Below, one piece after another: positions 8,161-11,489 of a stretch of 11,489 nt of DNA. Source of the stretch: JBBDWJ01 sp040902925 (GTDB lineage Bacteria > Acidobacteriota > Terriglobia > Bryobacterales > UBA6623); NCBI GenBank assembly GCA_040902925.1, contig JBBDWJ010000347.1, positions 1 through 11,489 on the forward strand, written 5' to 3'. Position numbers and translations under genes: made by a program. The notes below the pieces were generated by a model, which saw only the letters and a list, made by a program, of their open reading frames with translations, had not been told where the DNA came from and ran no database searches. Every line of letters starts with the position of its first letter. Positions within the stretch are counted from its first letter, which is position 1.

Positions 8161-8210
8161 AGAATCCGGCCATTTCCGGCCAAAAGCGGTCAAAACCGGA
8201 CAAATCCGGG
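8161..8210. repeat. 10-bp periodic array (CCGG cores and phased A-tracts)
   Basis: Five consecutive 10-base units carry CCGG or GCGG at 8166, 8176, 8186, 8196 and 8206. A-runs start at 8182, 8192 and 8202. The period equals one helical turn and is not a multiple of three, so it is a DNA-level rather than a codon-level pattern. Phased A-tracts of this kind are known to bend DNA. Binding of a protein to one face is the alternative. Confidence 0.5.
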
Positions 8211-8300
8211 CACGAAATCTCGCGCCTGCGGCAAATCCGCCCCCAGCCCGGCCCAACCCAGGGGAACCGGGAGTTGGCAAGAAATCGCCTAAAGCAAATC

Positions 8301-8357
8301 CTTGCCATCTGTTGCCAAATCTTGCCAAATTTCGCCAAATCTTGCCGCCGTCTTGCC
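8301..8357. repeat. 10-bp tandem TTGCC(AAAT) array
   Basis: The core TTGCC (once TCGCC) starts at 8302, 8312, 8322, 8332, 8342 and 8353, with units such as CTTGCCAAAT repeated head to tail. AAAT runs at 8317, 8327 and 8337 are in phase with the helix. The inverse GGCAA occurs before it (8276-8280) and after it (8380-8384, 8401-8405). The array is iteron-like in look, but no replication or initiator gene is nearby, so an origin is not claimed. Confidence 0.55.
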
Positions 8358-8379
8358 AGACGGCGCCCCCAAGACTCCA

Positions 8380-8421
8380 GGCAATGGCAGGTCGGGCATG
8401 GGCAATGGCAGGTATGGGCTG
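8380..8421. repeat. Tandem duplication with 21-bp period
   Basis: GGCAATGGCAGGT is perfectly repeated at 8380-8392 and 8401-8413. The 21-bp units match at 17 of 21 positions by eye. The period equals two helical turns. It directly follows the TTGCC array and shares its core in inverse orientation. Confidence 0.55.
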
Positions 8422-8428
8422 ATTCCGG

Positions 8429-8452
8429 GCGCACTGGGGGGCGCACTGGGGG
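8429..8452. repeat. 12-bp perfect tandem repeat GCGCACTGGGGG
   Basis: Two perfect head-to-tail copies occur at 8429-8440 and 8441-8452. The last G bases overlap the left arm of the inverted-repeat element that starts at 8449, so this may be a duplication made at or beside that element's edge. Confidence 0.6.
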
Positions 8453-8529
8453 ACAGTCACCAGGTTTTCTCCCGGCACCCTGCTGCTGGCGCTCCGCAGC
8501 TTTAACGATAAAACCTGGTGACTGTCCCC
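8449..8529. repeat. 81-bp REP/MITE-like element with perfect 20-bp inverted arms
   Basis: The left arm GGGGACAGTCACCAGGTTTT (8449-8468) is the exact reverse complement of the right arm (8510-8529). The 41-nt centre carries a second imperfect hairpin, GCTGC (8482-8486) with GCAGC (8496-8500). This nested palindrome resembles the REP pairs mobilised by REP-associated tyrosine transposases (RAYT, Y1 family). No transposase lies in the window, so it would be a non-autonomous copy. Its right edge lies about 20 bases before the truncated antitoxin frame, which suggests that it replaced or disrupted the start of that gene. Confidence 0.75.
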
Positions 8530-8540
8530 AACGGCCCCCG

Positions 8541-8762
8541 GCCGCCGAGCTCGACGCTATGCACGACGCCGGAGTTGACCTGTCGGCGCACATGGACCTT
8601 GGCAAGGCGGTCCGGCCGGGCCGGGCGGTCCAGCGAGTGAACGTGGACTTCCCGGTAGACCTGTTGCGCGAGATCGACCAGGAGGCCCGTCGACTCGGTG
8701 TTACCCGGCAGGCGTTTATCAAGGTCCGGCTGGCAGACTCGCTCGTGAAGTCGACATCGTGA
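8541..8762 (+). pseudogene. Truncated ribbon-helix-helix (BrnA/CopG-type) antitoxin remnant
   Basis: The C-terminal core VQRVNVDFPVDLLREIDQEA followed by RRLGVTRQAFIKVRLADSL is a clear ribbon-helix-helix antitoxin signature of the BrnA type, in which the RHH dimer binds both operator DNA and a BrnT-like toxin. Family resemblance begins before the only nearby ATG (8559), at AAELDA, which matches the usual antitoxin N-terminus. The start codon and promoter side are replaced by the inverted-repeat element ending at 8529. From ATG 8559 a 67-residue product is possible, but no Shine-Dalgarno site precedes it. No BrnT-like toxin is found upstream, where it normally sits, or downstream. I therefore read it as an orphan remnant. 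Expression as a short solo antitoxin remains possible. Confidence 0.6.
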
Positions 8763-8933
8763 TGCCGCCGGCAGTTTTGAAAAGTCGGGGCGGATTTGGA
8801 GCATGGGAAGGTATCGCACTTGCCACCATCACCATCGGCGCCGCCGCCGCCATCATCACAGCCACTGCCTGCCGAAAATGCTAGATTAGCCAATGGAGCC
8901 AACTTCCCTGACGAATCGTAGGAGCCAATACCG
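8763..8933. other. Intergenic leader of the DUF1080 gene
   Basis: There is no gene here. The stretch holds a trinucleotide-rich run (CCATCACCATC and CCGCCGCCGCC, about 8823-8856) and an extended -10-like TGCTAGATT (8879-8887) without a good -35 box. This could start a leader of about 40 nt for the downstream gene. TAGGAG (8919-8924) is its Shine-Dalgarno site, 9 nt before the ATG at 8934. Confidence 0.35.
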
Positions 8934-9584
8934 ATGAAATTCTTGATTCTTGCTCTGTTGCTCGCCGTCGCCGCTTCCGCCCAAACCCCGTCCACCCAAA
9001 CCCCGTCCGCCCAAACCACCGAACCCGGCTTCACTTCCCTGTGGGACGGCAAGACGTTCAACGGCTGGAAAAAGTCGACCGACAACCCCGCCACGTTTCG
9101 CATCGAGGACGGCGCCATCATCGCCAACGGCCCCCGTTGCCACCTCTACTACGCCGGCAGCGTGCAAGGCGCCAATTTCAAGGATTTCGAGCTCAAGATC
9201 GATGTGATGACCAAGCCGAAAGCCAACGGCGGCGTGTACTTCCACACCGAATACCAGGCCGATGGCTGGCCGGTAAAAGGGTTCGAGGTGCAGGTCAACA
9301 ACACGCACGGCGACTGGCGTAAATCGGCCGGCCTCTACGCCGTCCAAGACGTCAAAGACGCATTGCCCGACGACGAATGGTTCACCGAGCACATCGTCGT
9401 GAAGGGGAAGAACGTCAAAGTCTTCCGCAACGGAGAGCAGGTCGTCGACTGGAACCAGCCCGACAACTGGAAACCGCCCGAAGGCATGGAGGGCCGCGTA
9501 CTGGGAGCCGGCACCTTCGCGCTGCAAGGCCACGACCCCGGCAGCACGGTGTACTACAAGAACATTCGCGTCAAGCCGCTCTAA
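8934..9584 (+). CDS. Secreted DUF1080 protein (3-keto-disaccharide hydrolase family)
   Basis: This is a 216-residue exported protein. Residues 1-17 (MKFLILALLLAVAASAQ) form a type I signal peptide with a likely cut after ASA or ASAQ. Residues 17-31 are a Thr/Pro/Gln linker from 15-bp DNA repeats. From GFTSLWDGKTFNGWK (32-46) to the end is one DUF1080 domain, a concanavalin-like beta-sandwich fold. Conserved blocks include NGGVYFHTEYQADGW (about 98-112), GFEVQVNNTHGD (116-127), LYAVQDVKDALP and the terminal TFALQGHDPGSTVYYKNIRVKPL. Some members of this family hydrolyse 3-keto glycosides. Whether this one does is not visible. It has its own leader with TAGGAG at 9 nt from the ATG and converges on the amidohydrolase gene. 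It is unrelated in function to the upstream defence genes. Confidence 0.9.
   Translation: MKFLILALLLAVAASAQTPSTQTPSAQTTEPGFTSLWDGKTFNGWKKSTDNPATFRIEDGAIIANGPRCHLYYAGSVQGANFKDFELKIDVMTKPKANGGVYFHTEYQADGWPVKGFEVQVNNTHGDWRKSAGLYAVQDVKDALPDDEWFTEHIVVKGKNVKVFRNGEQVVDWNQPDNWKPPEGMEGRVLGAGTFALQGHDPGSTVYYKNIRVKPL
8980..9017 (+). repeat. 15-bp in-frame coding repeat in the post-signal linker
   Basis: CCCAAACCCCGTCCA (8980-8994) is repeated with one change at 8995-9009 and begins again at 9010. It encodes QTPST, QTPSA and QTTEP, a short flexible spacer between the signal peptide and the enzyme domain. Copy number may vary between strains. Confidence 0.65.
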
Positions 9585-9756
9585 CAAGAGCCGCAAACTC
9601 GCGCAGGGTCAAAAGCAGTCAAAAAGGTGACAGGAAAAACATCGCAAAACCGCTCAAAACTGCTCACCTGGCCATCTCGGTGGCCATCTCGGGGACAGCA
9701 ACTCAATACTGAGGCGCTACAGGAATCCCCTGGCACACGCCACGGATAACACGCCC
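9585..9756. repeat. Convergent intergenic region with phased A-tracts and GGGGACAG core
   Basis: A-runs start at 9611, 9621, 9635, 9646 and 9656, close to helical phasing. A perfect 12-bp tandem repeat TGGCCATCTCGG follows at 9669-9680 and 9681-9692. Its end runs into GGGGACAGCAACTC (9691-9704), which carries the same octamer as the inverted-repeat element at 8449. The 10-mer AAACCGCTCA (9647-9656) also occurs at 8104-8113. No clear terminator is visible for either convergent gene. Confidence 0.5.
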
Positions 9757-11373
9757 TCAGTCCCGCTTGCCCGGCCCATAAAGAATCCCGCCTGGGCGCG
9801 CGCCGGTGTGCTTGCCTTCATCGAGCACGACCGTGCCGTTCACGATGACATATTCCACGCCTTCCGCATACTGGTGCGGATTATCGAACGTCGCTTTGTC
9901 GATGATCGTGTCGGGGTTGAACACAGCAATGTCGGCGCGCATCCCCGGCCGCAGAATGCCGCGGTCGTAGATGCGAATCTTGGCGGCGTTGTGCGAAGTG
10001 GCCTTGCGCACGGCTTCCTCGAGCGTGATCACCTTCTGCTCCCGCACATAGCGGCCCATGATGCGCGGATACGTTCCGTAATAGCGCGGGTGCGGCTGGC
10101 CACCCGCTAGCGGCCCTTCGGTCTTGACCGCCGAGCCGTCCGACCCGAAGCTGACAAAAGGCTGCTTCATCGCATACGTCATATCTTCCTCGGTGTGATG
10201 GAAATACACCGTCGGGATGCGCCCGCCGTCGTTGATCAGCAGCTCGAATAGCACGTCAAAAGGATCCTTGCCCATGTCGGCGATGACTTCGTTCATGCGC
10301 TTGCCGACATACTTCTGATAGGCGGGATTTTCGACCGAGCCGACTTGCATGCGGCTCCAGTCGCCGCCGATGGCGTCGTAGTGGCCATACCAGCCCGGGA
10401 TGCCGTTGACAATATCGTGCTCCAGGCGCTCGCGTAGCGCTGGGTCCTGAAGCCGTTTGACCATCTCGTCGCGGCCGCCTTCGCGCGCCCACGGCGGAAT
10501 GATGCTGATGAGCGCGTTCTGGCCCGCCGTGTAGGGGTAAACATGGGCTTCGATGTCGAGCCCTTCGTTGCGCGCGTTTGCGATCACGCCGATCAGCTCG
10601 GGCATCTGGCCCCACAGTTTCTGGTGCGCGATCTTGAGGTGCAGCAAATCCACCAGCGTGCCGGTGCGGCGGCCGACGTCGATGGCTTCTGAGATCGCTT
10701 CAAATACCTCGGTTCCCTCCCCCCGCGTGTGCGAGGAATAGATGCCTCCGTACTCGGCGGCGACTTTCGCCATTTCCACGAGCTCGCCGGTCGAAATCCA
10801 GAAGCCCGGCGGCTGGTGCAGCGAAGTCGATACACCCAGTGCGCCGTCTTCCATCGCCTGGCGAACCAGCGCCCGCATCTTGTCAAGCTCGGCCGCGGTC
10901 GCCGGACCCGGCGTGTTGCCGTGCGTGTTCTCGAAAACCAGTCCGGAGCCAATGTAGGAACCGATGTTGGTCGAGATCCCTTGCTTGAGCAGCGCCGCCC
11001 AGTAGTCGCGGAATCGAGGGTGCTTGTCTGTCGGCGCCGGCGACGACCCCTCGCCGAGAATCATCGACGTGACACCCTGGTGGATCATGCTTTGCGCGTC
11101 GCCATCCACCTCGATCGTGCGGTCGGAGTGGTTGTGCATATCGATGAAGCCGGGCGTAACGGCCAGCCCGCGGGCATCAATGGTGCGGCTGGCGGTGCGT
11201 CCCGCCAGATGGCCCATGGCGGCGATGGCGCCGTTTTGGATGCCGATGTCTCCGTGAAACGAGGGGTTGCCGGTGCCGTCGACGATTTTGCCGCCGCGAA
11301 TGAGAATGCTGAAATCCTGCGCCATCGACGACGCCACAAGCAGCACGAACAGCAAGGTGAGTCTGGAAATCAT
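9757..11373 (-). CDS. Secreted N-acyl-D-amino-acid deacylase-family amidohydrolase
   Basis: The 538-residue exported protein belongs to the D-aminoacylase/dihydroorotase-like branch of the amidohydrolase superfamily, whose members free D-amino acids from N-acyl forms. MISRLTLLFVLLVASSMAQ is a signal peptide, probably cut near SMA. The N-terminal ILIRGGKIVDGTG strand leads into a TIM-barrel metal site. It shows H80 and H82 in DMHNHSD, H215 in SSHTRGEG, H245 in LLHLK and the catalytic-type D412 in GSDG. The C-terminus (ILRPGMRADIAVFNPDTIID to VVLDEGKHTGARPG) is typical of the family. Where classic D-aminoacylases carry a bridging Cys in the VGNCG region, this one has E108 (ILGEGSS), as in a secreted subgroup, so substrate and metal use may differ. 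The minus-strand ATG is preceded by GGAGGA at about 10 nt. The exact substrate is not known. Confidence 0.9.
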   Translation of the reverse strand: MISRLTLLFVLLVASSMAQDFSILIRGGKIVDGTGNPSFHGDIGIQNGAIAAMGHLAGRTASRTIDARGLAVTPGFIDMHNHSDRTIEVDGDAQSMIHQGVTSMILGEGSSPAPTDKHPRFRDYWAALLKQGISTNIGSYIGSGLVFENTHGNTPGPATAAELDKMRALVRQAMEDGALGVSTSLHQPPGFWISTGELVEMAKVAAEYGGIYSSHTRGEGTEVFEAISEAIDVGRRTGTLVDLLHLKIAHQKLWGQMPELIGVIANARNEGLDIEAHVYPYTAGQNALISIIPPWAREGGRDEMVKRLQDPALRERLEHDIVNGIPGWYGHYDAIGGDWSRMQVGSVENPAYQKYVGKRMNEVIADMGKDPFDVLFELLINDGGRIPTVYFHHTEEDMTYAMKQPFVSFGSDGSAVKTEGPLAGGQPHPRYYGTYPRIMGRYVREQKVITLEEAVRKATSHNAAKIRIYDRGILRPGMRADIAVFNPDTIIDKATFDNPHQYAEGVEYVIVNGTVVLDEGKHTGARPGGILYGPGKRD

Positions 11374-11431
11374 TGCTGGTTGGTCCTCCGGAAAAGTCGA
11401 GACGGGAAAGCCGCGACGGCCCGGCCCATCC

Positions 11432-11461
11432 GTAACATCGTAGCGTTGTCCGGTTAGTCAA
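11432..11461 (-). promoter_or_regulatory. Candidate promoter of the amidohydrolase gene
   Basis: On the minus strand, TTGACT (11456-11461) matches the -35 consensus at five of six positions. After an 18-nt spacer comes TGTTAC (11432-11437), a weak -10 matching three of six. The start codon lies 58 nt downstream with a good Shine-Dalgarno site in between. The weak -10 keeps this tentative. Confidence 0.35.
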
Positions 11462-11489
11462 GGTTACTGACGCTCGATGTTGTCCGTAT

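Larger units (their letters stand above)
7793..8540. other. Gene-poor repeat-rich interval downstream of hsdR
   Basis: No convincing intact gene lies here. Long open frames exist on both strands, but their translations are compositionally biased and cross the repeats. What the interval does hold is listed separately: a hairpin after hsdR, a GGGGACAG core, a 7-bp stem hairpin, 10-bp periodic arrays, two short tandem duplications and an 81-bp inverted-repeat element. It looks like an accumulation zone for small non-coding repeats at the edge of the defence operon. Confidence 0.6.

Noticed and set aside
8301..8421. Plasmid or chromosomal replication origin with iterons
   Set aside because: The units are short and no initiator gene, DnaA-box cluster or clear AT-rich unwinding stretch was seen nearby.
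8161..8452. CRISPR array
   Set aside because: The repeat units are only 10-21 bp, tandem without unique spacers, and no cas genes are present.
7953..8762. A 269-codon plus-strand open frame covering most of the gap after hsdR
   Set aside because: Only the last 70 or so codons resemble a protein family. The rest runs through 10-bp repeats, tandem duplications and the inverted-repeat element, giving a biased translation with no domain. I kept only the antitoxin remnant.
8111..9127. A 338-codon minus-strand open frame
   Set aside because: It crosses the same repeats, runs antisense to the antitoxin remnant and the DUF1080 start, and shows no recognisable domain. Long chance frames are common at this GC content.
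9585..9756. Bidirectional terminator between the two convergent genes
   Set aside because: I looked for a GC stem followed by a T-run on either strand and found none convincing, only tandem repeats and A-tracts.

Overview
The window reads as GC-rich bacterial chromosome. My best guess is an Acidobacteriota genome of the Solibacter/Bryobacter kind. This rests on the secreted DUF1080 protein, the secreted D-aminoacylase-like amidohydrolase, and intergenic DNA full of GGGGACAG-type REP cores. It is an inference from gene style, not proof.

Left part (1-7792): one co-oriented operon carrying a complete type I restriction-modification (RM) system, except that the 5' end of hsdM lies outside the window. 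The order is hsdM (DNA methyltransferase), hsdS (specificity subunit, GTG start, 4-nt overlap), an XRE-like/ImmA-IrrE metallopeptidase (1-nt overlap with hsdS), a PIN-domain DUF4411-type putative RNase (overlapping the peptidase gene), and hsdR (endonuclease/translocase) 47-50 nt further on. HsdM and HsdS should form the modification enzyme and HsdR should add cleavage. The peptidase-PIN pair sits between hsdS and hsdR. This is the slot that the anticodon nuclease gene prrC takes in the E. coli prr locus. That suggests, without proving it, a second RNA-targeting or toxin-antitoxin defence layer tied to the RM complex. This is the most interesting part of the window.

Middle part (7793-8933): about 1.1 kb without a convincing intact gene. 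It holds a hairpin just after hsdR, arrays with strict 10-bp periodicity (phased A-tracts, CCGG and TTGCC cores), short tandem duplications and an 81-bp REP/MITE-like element with perfect 20-bp inverted arms. Abutting that element is a 5'-truncated ribbon-helix-helix (BrnA/CopG-type) antitoxin remnant with no toxin gene beside it. The region looks like an accessory-island edge shaped by small repeats.

Right part (8934-11489): two convergent genes for exported proteins, a DUF1080 (3-keto-glycoside hydrolase family) protein on the plus strand and an N-acyl-D-amino-acid deacylase-family amidohydrolase on the minus strand. They are separated by 172 bp that again carries phased A-tracts, a tandem repeat and a GGGGACAG core. 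These look like ordinary scavenging genes of a soil-type heterotroph and have no evident link to the defence operon. No tRNA, rRNA, CRISPR array or integrase was seen.
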